Assembly: GCA_033085395.1 (NCBI GenBank) | Contig: JANQBS010000194.1 | Location: forward strand, 1 to 64,000 | Source: Xanthoparmelia taractica | Taxonomy: Eukaryota; Ascomycota; Lecanoromycetes; Lecanorales; Parmeliaceae | DNA length: 64,000 bases | Direction of reading: 5' to 3' | Shown here: positions 43,029 through 53,933 of the stretch, in pieces | Numbering within the stretch: position 1 is the stretch's first letter | How the letters are laid out: each line of letters opens with the position of its first letter | The notes under the pieces: generated by a model | Database searches by the model: none | The model's input: the letters and a program-made list of their open reading frames with translations, nothing else | What the model was told of the DNA's origin: nothing | Position numbers and translations under genes: made by a program

Positions 43029-45284
43029 TCATGATTTCTCGACCCGACCGTATTGACTCAAATGGCCTGGCGACAGCGATGCTCTTGCCGGCTCCCGCAG
43101 ACCTGCAAAGCCCAATTTTTCGTCTTGCCACCGTTCTTCGTCCGTGGAGGCCTGTCCTCGACTCGTATGCGCACTGTGTCCCATCGGAGCGCCGAAGCTT
43201 GGGAATGGTCTGGTCGTCCTAGCTGTATTCGAACTTGGCGGTTCGTATGCTGGTGCTGGTCCAGTTGGTGCAGCAGTGCTATAGTCACGACCCGTGGGCT
43301 GCACTTCCACGGGTATATCACCCGAATATGAAGGTCCACCAACAGCGCGACCCTTCTCGTGTCTGAGCCCCACATATAGTGCACGCATAATGCCTAGAAG
43401 CAGGATGATGACCCAGATGAGCAGGACGCAGGTTGAAATAATAGCTTCGGTCCTAATGCCATTGACAAGATGATTCGTCACCTTTAGGACCGCACCTTCG
43501 ATGGCGTTCGTGGTCTCGCTACCAGGAGAAGCTAGGAAGCTCTCACTTGCATTTGATGCGCTTGGGCCAGCAAGGCTAGATGCGGCGCCAAGAGAGAATG
43601 TATTGTTTGGTATTGTAGGGAAATCAACGTTTGCGTTGTCAGAGACCCAGTCGAGACCCTTTTGGAAGCTGGCGACTTTCAGACCAACCAGACACTCAAA
43701 TATCCCTGTGACAGGGCCATAGAGTACTGTCCCGCCGAAGGTGCGATTAAGAACGTCTATAGTATCGTTGACGAAAACGTTGAGAGTATTGTTGATGGCG
43801 CCCGTGGTGACATTGACCCAGCCAAAAACTTTATAATTGATGTCGTTGTTGATGTCCATGATTGCATCGTTGGTACCATTAGCCCAAGATCCAGAAGCAT
43901 TTTCGAGCTTGCCGACAACCAAGCCAGCGAACTGACCGACTTCTTCGGCCAGAGCAGGAACTTCTCGCACCAGAGCTTTAAGTAGAGCGTATTGGAAAAG
44001 GCAGGAGAGAAGACCAGTGATACCGAGCGCGAGCACAAGGAGTGCCGGAGCGGTTGTGGCGTAGGCAATGACCCAGCGAGTGAGAATCTGTTTCTTCGTG
44101 GACCCAAAGGGCGCCGCGGCCTTGATACCAGCAGTCGCCGTATACGGTCGAGAAGCAATGTACATCACATCCATAGGGTCGATAGACTTGTCAGCTACCA
44201 GCTCGGATCGCTTCTTCATGGTATTCCATCTTCGAATTTCTTGGTAAGCCATAGGGATGCAGACCAGGATAGCAAGGATTACCAAGACCGCAATGAAGAC
44301 GCGGCGAGCAAGATTTGCAACATCTGCCAAGTCGTCAAAGAAATCCGAAATGCCGTTTTTGCCCGAACAAAATTGTAGCTGTTCTTTCTGTGGCACTGGA
44401 AGGAGGGAACGGTTGAAATTGAAATGCAGACTCTCATTAAGAACTTTCTTGAGTTCCTCGAAAGGTAAGCGTATGAGATTGTCAGTGAAGTTTTGCACAT
44501 CCTGAAAGGTTGGTATGGAATTGTTCAGCTTGCTCAGCCCCTGATCCAGGGTGGCAGGAAGTTGAAGGTTGTTTAATTTGTCCAGGGGCCCAGTAATGTC
44601 GAGCTTTGGGTTGTGAACTTCGCCCGGTTTAAGAATGCTTAAAGCTGTGCTCTCCATGGTATTCAGAGCGTTCTGGAAGTCGCTAACGCCTGATGATATA
44701 TCGTGTCCAATATCCTTGAGGGTTGAGTTGAGAAAGTTGCTGACATCTTCGGCAACCTGCAACGCCACGTGCAGACTACCAGCGACGACAAGAGTGATTA
44801 GACACATATATGTCGAAGTCATCATGTTGATGACAAAGACGACTATTTCTTCAATACCAGTGACAGAAAGGAGGAGCATGGACATTAGGCCGTGAACCGC
44901 CTTCTCGATGCCAGTACCGGCCAAATCGTTAACGCCTGCTGCTAGGTAATGAGGCATAGAGGCCATACCACTGCCTAGAGCTTCGACTCCAGTGCATGCT
45001 GACATTGCCTCAGACTTGGCCGAGCCAAGATCGTTGTGCAGACCTGCGATGGCGACGAGGAGCCTGACAAGTAAGAGCATTAAGAGTATGGTCCATCTAT
45101 TGATCCATACTTGGGATAGTCGAGCACGGAGTCCGAGGTAGGGGGTGATGTTGGATACTGTGTGTGCTGTAGTTCGTTGTGTATCGTGAACGGCGAAATG
45201 ATCATCCACGCCATGATCGCCAGCGGAAAGAGATGGAGGGACAGCCGGGAAATTAGGAGAATGCTGATTCGCTGCGAAAGACAT
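43029..45284 (-). CDS. PRM1: Plasma membrane fusion protein Prm1
   Basis: A single-exon frame of 751 residues from the ATG at 45284. Hallmarks of the Prm1 family are the N-terminal NITPYLGLRARLSQVWINRW and first membrane segment, LNDLGSAKSEAMSACTGVEA-like text (actual HNDLGSAKSEAMSACTGVEA), a second hydrophobic stretch near 150-185, ectodomain helices rich in Asn sequons, and further membrane segments near 330, 410 and 625. Prm1 is a multi-pass protein that stabilises membrane fusion when mating cells join, and in filamentous fungi it also acts in vegetative hyphal fusion. The C-terminal 90 residues are cytosolic, rich in Pro/Ser/Thr. Divergent from the ankyrin gene. Confidence 0.9.
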   Translation of the reverse strand: MSFAANQHSPNFPAVPPSLSAGDHGVDDHFAVHDTQRTTAHTVSNITPYLGLRARLSQVWINRWTILLMLLLVRLLVAIAGLHNDLGSAKSEAMSACTGVEALGSGMASMPHYLAAGVNDLAGTGIEKAVHGLMSMLLLSVTGIEEIVVFVINMMTSTYMCLITLVVAGSLHVALQVAEDVSNFLNSTLKDIGHDISSGVSDFQNALNTMESTALSILKPGEVHNPKLDITGPLDKLNNLQLPATLDQGLSKLNNSIPTFQDVQNFTDNLIRLPFEELKKVLNESLHFNFNRSLLPVPQKEQLQFCSGKNGISDFFDDLADVANLARRVFIAVLVILAILVCIPMAYQEIRRWNTMKKRSELVADKSIDPMDVMYIASRPYTATAGIKAAAPFGSTKKQILTRWVIAYATTAPALLVLALGITGLLSCLFQYALLKALVREVPALAEEVGQFAGLVVGKLENASGSWANGTNDAIMDINNDINYKVFGWVNVTTGAINNTLNVFVNDTIDVLNRTFGGTVLYGPVTGIFECLVGLKVASFQKGLDWVSDNANVDFPTIPNNTFSLGAASSLAGPSASNASESFLASPGSETTNAIEGAVLKVTNHLVNGIRTEAIISTCVLLIWVIILLLGIMRALYVGLRHEKGRAVGGPSYSGDIPVEVQPTGRDYSTAAPTGPAPAYEPPSSNTARTTRPFPSFGAPMGHSAHTSRGQASTDEERWQDEKLGFAGLREPARASLSPGHLSQYGRVEKS

Positions 45285-46437
45285 ACTGATAATGATGTCG
45301 TATCAAAACTCCTGGGTCCGTCCAGCGGAAGAAATGAGTGTATGTCTAAGATATGAATGGCGACAGCACAGCTGGTAGTAAGGGAACGAATGGATAATGA
45401 AGAAGTGAGTGTAATGGAAGAAGAAAGCAAAGAACAAAAGAGACCTTGTCAATTCATGGCGTCTATTGAGCTGGTCGAATTGTAAAAGGAACAAAGCAGG
45501 CGGACAAAGGCAGTCCTTATGACAATAATCTCAGCGTGACTGAGTGGACAATAGCAATGCATGACAATAATAGCAAGCTTCGCATTGGAACAACGCACTT
45601 CAGATTCACCATGCACCCATGCAGATTCAAATGAATATGAAACTCTGGTTCGGTGGTTTCAGGAAGTACTGCTGCAGTTGTTTTCTGATTGAACCGTTTT
45701 CCACCACGGTATTGGCTGAGAGCAAATCATGGTAAGCGCCGAAACCGTTCACCCAAAACGATCTTCTCCAGTCGCCCACGTATATCTGACAAGACTCAGA
45801 ATGCTGGCGCGACCATGTTTGACGTTAGACAAAAGCTCATCGAGTGACGAACAGACATTTTGCTCAGATCACTCTATCTTGTAACGTGCTATTCGACTCC
45901 GCAGAGGCCATTGCCAATCGCGTACAGAAGACAGAATTTCACTCCACGCACATTTCGAAGGTGCTACAAAATCGTTATTCCTGATTGATGCATTCAATCT
46001 CCGTATTCATGTATGCATGTAAATGTAGTTGCCTGGCTGTAGTGCAAGAGGACAAGACGTATATGTGGGAAAAGAACGGTGAACTTTATGCACTTTGCGA
46101 TCTTGTTTTCATTGGATGATCTGCACATTTTATGCACATTTATGCATGTGCTCAAGTCTGCGCTAATTCTAGGGTGAATCATCCCGCAACAAAGCTGCCG
46201 CCTGCCGGAGCTGACATGGCTGGACGTACTTATCACTTAAGAAATCATTCTGCTTTTCATTGCTGAACTGGATGTATGCTACAGGAGCAAACTTGTTACT
46301 CAACGAGCTCTTGCACCAACTAAGCACTTTGGAGATGAGCGGATTGCATCGCCGACTTCTGAGGCGCTGCTGGCCACTTGATCCGCTATAGAAGAGCGTT
46401 TTTCTGTCACTTCCGTTTGTCATAAGCCAAGGCCAAG
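45285..46437. other. Divergent intergenic region
   Basis: Promoter regions of prm1 (-) and the ankyrin gene (+), 1.15 kb. No gene. The pheromone-response element pattern expected for prm1 was not sought by computation. Confidence 0.5.
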
Positions 46438-47856
46438 ATGAACAGGACAAGTTGGTCCTCGAAGCAAAAGGGTCAGATTAAATTAGGAGACGACAAGCAA
46501 CCTGATGGTCCATCACGTATCATACCGGTCAAAAAGGAACATCTTGAAGATGGCATACTCCAGCTTTTGGCTTCAGCAGCTGACATGCAGCAAAGGCGAG
46601 ATCTAGACTCAGCTCTCCAACTCTACCAGGCTGCTATGGACAAAGTCAAATTCCATGGGCTTAATCGCAAACGTCTCTTTACAGGGACGAAAAAGAAGCC
46701 TCCACCTTTGAACAGCCGGACCCCCTTGGAGTGGTCGCTGCACGTGGGAGACATGTCGTCTGCCATCTGCCTGCTTGGAGGCCCCAGTACTGCTCTCTCG
46801 GAGTTGGGTACGTTTGGGAACCTTGATCAGGTTCGCCAAATCTTAGATGCTGGTGCAAGCATCGAGCAACGCATTGGGTCATTTGGCCGGACATTCATGC
46901 TACAAGAAGCTGCCAAAGGAAACCTCAACGGTGTCAATTTAGCTCTCGAAAGAGGGGCAAGTGTCCATTGCATGGATGACAATGGCGACACTCCACTAGC
47001 GTTGGCTCTCCAGTGTCAGCAACCTCAAGCCGACTTAGTCGTTACGGCCCTCTTGGACGCTGGTGCCGATGTCAATGCCGTCGACGGCAGAGGCCAGCCT
47101 CTCTTCAAGGTTGCTGTTATCCATGGCCAAGTTGAGAATGTAGCGCAGGTTATGAGTGCGCTGAACCCAGTCACCGAGGAGCATAAAATGATCATGCGAA
47201 ATTGGGCTGCCAGTCTTCCAGCCCATGGTGACAAATGGAGTAGTCGCGATTGCTCAGTGTTGCGCTTTCTACTAGGCCAAGGCCTCGATCCCAATTTGCA
47301 TCTTGGACCAAATAAGACATCCACAATGCTCGACGCTGCCGTTCAACGACAGGCAGCTGACAGCGAACCCCTAGTGGCTCAACTCTTGAAAGCCGGTGCG
47401 AAGCCAAACATTGAGGTAGTCCTGCATGGTAGTACCATGAAGATACTTGAGCTCATCCTCCAGGAGGTTGGCTCTCTGAGAGAAACAAGCCAGCAGCCAA
47501 TCATCGCATGGATAGCAAGACTACACCCCAACCCTCAGCAGTGGACTCAGCGTGATGGTGAAGTCCTCAAATTACTATTGGACTTTGGCTTAGATCCCAA
47601 CACCCGTCGTCCTGCGGCTCCGCGTCCTCCGCTCATTGTCTGCGCCGCTAGCTATGGCGATATTGACCTTCTACAGCGACTCATCAAAATGGGTGCTGAT
47701 CTCGGCGCCAGCGGTGACAATTCCGACTCCGCAATTATCACTGCAGCAAAACAGAAAAGAAAACCTATCTACGACGCCTTGAAAGCAGCCGGAGTCAGCG
47801 ACAGATACTTCTTATTTGGGCTTGGAAGTGTGTGGCAATACTATGCTAGCTCTTAA
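46438..47856 (+). CDS. Ankyrin-repeat protein
   Basis: A single-exon frame of 472 residues from the ATG at 46438. Degenerate ankyrin repeats fill most of it: ELGTFGNLDQVRQILDAGAS, EAAKGNLNGVNLALERGASV, DDNGDTPLALALQCQQPQAD, VVTALLDAGADVNAVDGRGQ, LRFLLGQGLDPNL, LVAQLLKAGAKPNI, LKLLLDFGLDPNT and CAASYGDIDLLQRLIKMGAD. The first 100 residues look like a helical, TPR- or MIT-like leader (ILQLLASAADMQQRRDLDSA, LQLYQAAMDKVK). Ankyrin stacks bind other proteins; no enzyme or NLR domain is attached, so the role is unknown. Confidence 0.8.
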   Translation: MNRTSWSSKQKGQIKLGDDKQPDGPSRIIPVKKEHLEDGILQLLASAADMQQRRDLDSALQLYQAAMDKVKFHGLNRKRLFTGTKKKPPPLNSRTPLEWSLHVGDMSSAICLLGGPSTALSELGTFGNLDQVRQILDAGASIEQRIGSFGRTFMLQEAAKGNLNGVNLALERGASVHCMDDNGDTPLALALQCQQPQADLVVTALLDAGADVNAVDGRGQPLFKVAVIHGQVENVAQVMSALNPVTEEHKMIMRNWAASLPAHGDKWSSRDCSVLRFLLGQGLDPNLHLGPNKTSTMLDAAVQRQAADSEPLVAQLLKAGAKPNIEVVLHGSTMKILELILQEVGSLRETSQQPIIAWIARLHPNPQQWTQRDGEVLKLLLDFGLDPNTRRPAAPRPPLIVCAASYGDIDLLQRLIKMGADLGASGDNSDSAIITAAKQKRKPIYDALKAAGVSDRYFLFGLGSVWQYYASS

Positions 47857-49631
47857 GATAAGACCTCAACTTTGATGGTAGTGTTTGGGTAAATACTATG
47901 AGTAGATGGAGGTTTCTATTCTTAGTACCTGAGTAAAGTTTCGGAGACAACTCTTCGCCGACTCTTCGCCATGAATCTCACGTAAACGACCGTCTACACA
48001 ACTCAAATATCCGCCGACGACAATTCCAGATCACGTCTTTACCACGCTAGAACGCACCTTCCTGCGATATGAAGAGGAAAACATCACAGGTAAGGGAGTT
48101 CTATGCCTCCGAATTATCAGGCTGAAAACCACGCAGACTAAAGGTGGCCACAGCACACTATGAAGAATTCATAGAAGCGATAGCCAACGTCACAACTATT
48201 TGCAGAGATACATGAGGCGGAGGTTCATGAATCATCATGTGTAAATGACAATTGGCTCAATGCATCGACTGGGTACGGCACTCCGCGCGCATGAAACTTG
48301 ACACCAAAGTATCTTTCAGTATTGGATAAATAGACTTACCAGCTTTAGATCTTACCCGAGTGGTACTATTCAGCGTGCCCACTTGGGAAATCGCCTTCTC
48401 CAGCATCCGGACAAGCGACAAACGCACAGCCGTGGTCCGGCTTATGTGTGACACCGAGAATGATCCTGCTGAAGATACCTATACAGGTCTGGTACGGCCG
48501 AGTACGAGGCTTGATTTGCCAGGTCGAAGTCAAATACCTGTCCCCCAAAGAGCTCCGAGTCATGAAGGCCAGCCAAGAGCTGAACTCGGCAAAGCTGATG
48601 AGCGCTCTGGAAAAATAAAGAATAAAATAAACCGGAGCTGCTCGGTGCCGTAGACAAGGAATCGTAATTTGGAGGCCTGCTCGAGGGGCAGTTCCCGCTG
48701 CAGACGTTCGGACAAGTGCCCGTACGTGCCGAGTGATATAGAAAGTGTCGACGGTCATGTATAATGATGAGGGACCATATCAATGCCGCCGCGTTGGCAG
48801 AATTGCTCATATAATGACTTACAAAGCCTTGCAAAATGCCTCTAACGGTAGAGAATTCCTCCTCTTACCGGGATTGTTTACTGTCGTGCCTGTGGGCTGG
48901 GCTGGATATTGAGCGTAAAAAGTGCTAGACTGGTGGCAAATTTGCAGGATACCACTTTTATTGGACTGTTTGATCTTTCGGAAACCGCGCAAAGCTCGAC
49001 TGATTCCCTCCTTCTCGCTTCAAGAATAGCATGTACCTCTTTGAGTCCCTAATTCCCCTTCAATGAAAGCGGTGGTCATTTTCCCTCACATTGCAGTCCC
49101 TTTATAATTCTTGCTCAGCACAACGTCTTATAGAAGTCACAGACAAAGAGAAAAGGACATCTCGTTGCTTCGGAGCATTTACCACGGTTTCATCCCTAGA
49201 GTCGCTCGCAATCTACAAGGACTGGACTCATGAGTTGCTGTGAAGGCTACTTCACGGTGCTTTGTATTTACAGATAGTCAAAGTATTTCCAAATTGAACG
49301 GAAGAAGGGTAGAAGCTGATTTTCGAGGAGATGATGCTTGAGATTGCTACCTGCAATTGCCCTCGGGATCCCTTTTTTCTTTTTTGGGTGAACTGTATGA
49401 TACTCATTCCTTGGATGTAGTCCATCAAACAGCTGATTATGAGCTTTCATTGGAAGTCAAAGACCTGGTTAGTTTTCGTTTTCCAAAAAGAGGGTTGTTG
49501 TACAGCTTTTCTTAGCCACGACTTTCAGCAGTGCTTATAGTAAGCATGGTGTCAAGATTTATGTTGACCCAAAGCTTTTCTTGTATATTTCTTTGGCTAT
49601 TACAACACCTCGAGCTAGTCATGCCATCTCT
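47857..49631. other. Gene-poor stretch with one possible coding remnant
   Basis: A plus-strand frame ending at about 48618 reads QVWYGRVRGLICQVEVKYLS, then ELRVMKASQELNSAKLMSAL before its stop; a TATACAG acceptor-like site precedes it at about 48486. Farther left, plus-strand pieces (HYEEFIEAIANVTTICRDT near 48160-48215) also look coding, so a decayed or multi-exon gene may lie at 48070-48620. I could not join them. The overlapping minus-strand frames 48366-48834 are likely shadows. Confidence 0.35.
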
Positions 49632-50572
49632 TTATACATCCCCACTACCTTTCTTCCCCTCCTTCTTCCACCGCTCCTCGCAAACCTCATACGCCCCGCT
49701 CCCCTTCCACGCACTCAAAATCAATCGAACAATATCCTCCACCCCCTTCCCCTTCTTCACGACCGCAAAAATGGTCGGCCCCCCATCCCTCATCCTCCGC
49801 GCATCCCTCTCCATAACCGCCATGTCCGCCCCCACCGCCTCCGCCAAATCAACCTTATTCACAACCAGCAGATCGCTCCCCGTGATGCCCGGCCCGCCCT
49901 TCCTTGGCACCTTATCCCCGCCCGCCACATCAATCACATAAATAATAAAATCCGCCAGCTCCCGACTGTAATTGGCGGCCAGGTTGTCGCCCCCGCTCTC
50001 AATCAACAGCAAATCGGTAGTGAATTGCACGGAAAGGGATTGCAAAGCGTGCAGGTTCGCGCTGATGTCTTCGCGGACGGCGGCGTGCGGGCAGCCGCCT
50101 GTTTCGATGGCGCGGATCCGGGGCGGGGGGAGCGCGGAGTTGCGGGTTAGGAATTCGGCGTCTTCGCGCGTGAAGATGTCGTTTGTGACAGCGGCGAGGC
50201 TGTAGGTGTCGCGGAGGGCATTGCAGAGGGCGAGCATGAGGGCGGTTTTGCCGGAGCCGACGGGTCTGTGGGGGGTTGAGGGGGTGGGGTCAGTGGGGTG
50301 TTTTTTTCTTGCGGGTTTGTGCGACGAATCAGAGTGGGGTATGCATGTCTTGTGTGTAGAGGAGGTGGAGTGTGAGAATGAGCTTACCCACCAATTCCTA
50401 CGGTGAAGGCGCGCTCGCTCCAGTCTCGGCCTGTTATTATGGGCATCTCGCGTTGTGTGTAGGTGCCCGGGCCGTCGAGTATCTCGTGCGAGTGGCCGTG
50501 TTCGGCCGCATTGAATTCGTGGGAGTGGGAGGGTAGGCCGTCATGGCTATGAGGGGTTTGTACTGTAGCCAT
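49632..50572 (-). CDS. UreG: Urease accessory GTPase UreG
   Basis: Exons 50388-50572 and 49632-50265 on the minus strand give 272 residues. The 122-bp intron splits the P-loop, restoring GPVGSGKT (62-69). Other hallmarks are AAVTNDIFTREDAEFL, the invariant CPH metal-binding motif (120-122, in ETGGCPHAAVREDISA), LLIESGGDNLAANYSRELAD and the NKVDLAE guanine-specificity motif. UreG is a SIMIBI-class GTPase that with UreD and UreF loads nickel onto apo-urease. The N-terminal 30 residues hold seven His, a nickel-binding tail also seen in plant and some bacterial forms. UreD, UreF and urease are not in this window, as is normal in fungi where these genes are dispersed. Confidence 0.93.
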
Positions 50573-50961
50573 TGTGGTGTCTGTCGGATGCAATCAATCG
50601 TGAGGCGTGTCATGATCATACAATTGAGGGGGGAGATGTTGAAGCGGGGTCTTCTGCAGAAGGCCGGATATCGGATATCGGAGGAGATAAGGTACATTAT
50701 ACAAAATATCCTAGCCCTAGCCCTAAGGCATAGTGTAGTGGGCGCATGTCTCGATTCAAGATGATCTTCTCAATAATTCTGTTAAGGATTCTCAAGCTTT
50801 GTGCACACGCTAAATAAGAAGAACGATGAATTGGAAGGAGCGAAAAGCTCATGTCCATGGTCTACGGATTATATCAGCTTCTCAACATGCCTTGTTCAAC
50901 CTGCACCTTACCCAACGTACATCGATGTCCAAAGGAAAAAGAAGAAAATCCTTCAAGCTGA
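50573..50961. other. Short intergenic region
   Basis: Promoter region of ureG and 3' end of the MYND-like gene. An exact CCCTAG...CCCTAA-like word (50711-50723) is present but is not a telomere array. No gene. Confidence 0.55.
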
Positions 50962-53121
50962 TCACACACTCCACTTCTCCCCTCGATGCCCCAGATCCTG
51001 GCAGATATTGTCCCTACCTCCTCCCCACCCAGTCCACCCAGGACCTAATTTGTAACATTCCTCATCCGGTATCGTATCTGGGAAGCCATATCCTGTAGCT
51101 CGGAGGCGCCAGTTGCTTTCTATTGGATGTTGCTGCCGCCATGCTCTCAATATCCAGAATCTTTCTTCATACTCTTCAATGGTTGCTTCGATGCATCTCC
51201 GACGCTGAGCTGGACCGCTTCCGTCTACACCTGGGGCATATGCCCAGCACGTTGACAAATGGTCCCATTGAGGGAAAATCTTACCGGACCATTCGCACTG
51301 GCAAGGAGCGTCCCCATCGTGCCAATGGGTATTGACTAGGTAACCGCTGAACTCTGATTCGAACTGTAGCTTTAGGAGTCGCTCGGTACTTTCGAACCAT
51401 ACCCCTTGGGCTCGCAAGAGTTCACGCAGCAAGCGGTAAAGATAACCCAAGATGGGGTGGTTCCAACTGTCGAGAAAGGCGACGTTGAGTAGGCGCTCAA
51501 CCCGGCGGTCCATCTCTGGCCAATTCGGATCTTCCTTTGGCCAGCACAAGGTTTCAGAGAGAGTCGAGGCTGGGTGGAAGAGCGTATAATGACCATAGGT
51601 AAGCGCGCAATAGAGCCTTTGACGATGCAGAGCGGCGGTTCTAGATCCATGTCTTTGTTTTATTGCTGGGTACATTCTGTCGAATTTGCTCGGCGCGGTA
51701 GTATGATCGATGATGCGTTTCAAAACTACTTTCCATGTGCCACACTCTCTCCAATGTCCTTGGACATCTTCCAACTGATGCTGTAATGAACAGTAGCGGA
51801 CAACACTCTTGGGCCCGCAGCCCAAACAGACGACAACAGAACGGTGGTAGTCCGAAACCGTGACACCGCAGCCAGGCCTACGACATTTCAGGAGGTCTCT
51901 GTCATGACGCCAGACCTGGTAGCCAGCTGCTTCACAGGCCTGATACTCGGCCAATTTCCACGGGACAAGAAAATCAGGGTGAAATTCATGGCATCGGACA
52001 TCCTCCCAAATCTGCTCGTGCGGCACAATATAGACAGTATCTCCATCAAAATCGACGATCGGCTCATCATTTTCCACTCTCTCATGGGAGATGACGACTG
52101 GAGCTAGAGCAGAGTACCCAAGCCTTTCTGTTCGCAGCAGGCGTTGAGCACAGAAATGTGTGTTTGACTTTTCCCAGAGGTATATTCCTGCGTCATGCAA
52201 AGTCTTATCAACCTTGGTACCCGTTGCGTAAGCCCACAATAGACCTTGGACACCGCTTCCATCTGCTTGTATCGGCCGTGTTGGTAAAGGCCAGGCTACC
52301 GGCTTTTCTGTGTTAGTGATCAGATCCTCAGCATGGAAGACATCGCTTTGGGGCAATTCGATCTCATTTACAGTCGGTCCCTGATCGAGGAGTCCTTCTG
52401 GTGTATAAACTTTGGGCTCCTCGTGCCCATCCAACAAGGATCCTGAAGAAGCGTGGTCCTTTTGCAATGATCCGTCGAGAATCAAACATTGATCTGGTGC
52501 AATTTCTTCGTGGTCGACATGATCAGAATCCCCTAGGGCGGGTTGTTGAGCCGCTGGCACTTGTCCTGGGTCACGCTCTCCAGGTCCTAGCTTTTGCCTT
52601 TGTAAAGCCTCTTTGGTAGTATTTGATTTCCTTGCGGGCTTCTTGCGGGGAGGTCGCTGCGTTGGATAGGCGCTTACAGTGGAAATGGATTTATTCCTGG
52701 TTTGTTCGTTCTGAAGTCGCTTCTTGCCGTGATTGGTTTTCTTGGACGCTTCCGATCCCTTCGAGGACCCTATTGGGACAGCAGACACGTCGGACAGACT
52801 TTTTCCTACGGCCGAAGGATCTTCTGGTGTGCTGTTCTCTCTAGGAGTAAGTACTCCTGTGGTCATCACCTCGTTAAAGTCATTCCCCGGATTAGATATC
52901 ACCCGCTTGTGCTTCAATACCGGTCCAAGGCCTTGGAGTTCATGTGCAGGTACAAGTGGGGTTGGCCGTTTCGGAGCACCCGAAACTTTTTTTCCCGTGG
53001 ATTGAATTGTCTTATCTTCTATCTTCTGAGGCTCCGTTGACGTTATAGTGCCCTCAACGCGGCGCTGAGGTGACATCAAATAGACCAGAAGGCCAGAAAA
53101 TATCTTGCCGGCGTTGACCAT
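50962..53121 (-). CDS. MYND-like zinc finger protein
   Basis: A single-exon frame of 719 residues from the ATG at 53121; the frame is open for 53 further codons upstream but without an ATG. The first 330 residues are basic, Ser/Pro/Lys-rich and probably disordered (KKPARKSNTTKEALQRQK). The middle holds LLWAYATGTKVDKTLHDAGI and a Cys/His region at about 430-480: CRRPGC, CLGCGP, YCSLQHQLEDVQGHWRECG, which follows the MYND order C..C-C..C-YC..H-..H..C with wider spacing. MYND fingers bind proline-rich peptides in transcriptional regulators. The C-terminal 240 residues are Trp-rich (GPGWTGWGGGRDNIC). The family looks fungal-specific; function unknown. Confidence 0.7.
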   Translation of the reverse strand: MVNAGKIFSGLLVYLMSPQRRVEGTITSTEPQKIEDKTIQSTGKKVSGAPKRPTPLVPAHELQGLGPVLKHKRVISNPGNDFNEVMTTGVLTPRENSTPEDPSAVGKSLSDVSAVPIGSSKGSEASKKTNHGKKRLQNEQTRNKSISTVSAYPTQRPPRKKPARKSNTTKEALQRQKLGPGERDPGQVPAAQQPALGDSDHVDHEEIAPDQCLILDGSLQKDHASSGSLLDGHEEPKVYTPEGLLDQGPTVNEIELPQSDVFHAEDLITNTEKPVAWPLPTRPIQADGSGVQGLLWAYATGTKVDKTLHDAGIYLWEKSNTHFCAQRLLRTERLGYSALAPVVISHERVENDEPIVDFDGDTVYIVPHEQIWEDVRCHEFHPDFLVPWKLAEYQACEAAGYQVWRHDRDLLKCRRPGCGVTVSDYHRSVVVCLGCGPKSVVRYCSLQHQLEDVQGHWRECGTWKVVLKRIIDHTTAPSKFDRMYPAIKQRHGSRTAALHRQRLYCALTYGHYTLFHPASTLSETLCWPKEDPNWPEMDRRVERLLNVAFLDSWNHPILGYLYRLLRELLRAQGVWFESTERLLKLQFESEFSGYLVNTHWHDGDAPCQCEWSGKIFPQWDHLSTCWAYAPGVDGSGPAQRRRCIEATIEEYEERFWILRAWRQQHPIESNWRLRATGYGFPDTIPDEECYKLGPGWTGWGGGRDNICQDLGHRGEKWSV

Positions 53122-53179
53122 TTTCGCTGTAGCTTCCGCGGTCTTGATATCAACCTCGGCCAGGCTTGTGTGTTGTTTA

Positions 53180-53933
53180 TTAATAAGACGAGCATGTTGT
53201 ATGGTATCGGTTGTTCGCTTGTCTCCAACAATAGGGTTTAACGGGTTGTCGCTCGGTATCTGAGGCCGCGTGAATGGCAAGTGTGGTAGGTGGCTTCCCT
53301 AACACGATGTAAGGATGACACCCACTCCGCGATTTGAAGAGCTGCAAACTTACCGGTTGCTTGCTCAAGAAAAGCTTTGCAAGTGGAATAAGGTTCCTCG
53401 CGTACAGGTCCTACTTTCCACTGTCAGACTAGTCAATAGAGCGTACAGTCGCATACTAACCGGATCCTTTGCAGTGATTTTCCTAACAGATGCCAAGTGT
53501 TGACAAGTGTTGCCTGACGCAGATATCTTATACTCAATGTGGAAGGGGATTGCGCTTGGCTTCCAACGTACAACACATTCTGTATCCTCGTGAAGCCCCT
53601 CCTTGTCGGCCTGACGTTGAAAAGCTTTCGCCAGGGCACGCTTCAGCAAATCTGGATTCTTGTGCGCTACTTCGTTGCGCGCCGGGACGTTTAACGCCTG
53701 AACGACACCCTTGTCTCCACGGACAAGATAGATGGGTAATCCATCTAATACCTTGCCTTCGCATTTGATCTGAGGGACTCCATTGTGTTTTTCGGGATCG
53801 GTGATGACGAGTGTCGCTGGTTCTGGCGGAAAATAATTGTTAGGGTTGGAGGCTCACTTCGAAATACTTTGACGGGTTGAGACTTACTGGTGATATTGGG
53901 TGCGCGCTTCTTGGAATCCATTATATTGCCCAT
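53180..53933 (-). CDS. Hypothetical protein, four exons
   Basis: Exons 53888-53933, 53461-53822, 53354-53420 and 53180-53298 on the minus strand give 197 residues; all phases agree. Donors are GTAAGT, GTTAGT and GTAAGT. The product starts MGNIMDSKKRAPNIT and continues with KPATLVITDPEKHNGVPQIK, YLVRGDKGVVQALNVPARNE, LLKRALAKAFQRQADKEGLH and AIPFHIEYKISASGNTCQHL, then YSTCKAFLEQATG and a basic, Tyr/Cys-containing end. It is soluble, mixed alpha/beta by composition, with no family I recognise. It ends 58 bp before the start of the MYND-like gene on the same strand; an alternative last splice could in principle join the two. Confidence 0.5.

Noticed and set aside
48366..48834. Two 130-codon minus-strand frames
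   Set aside because: They overlap each other and the more convincing plus-strand pieces; composition is uneven and no family fits.
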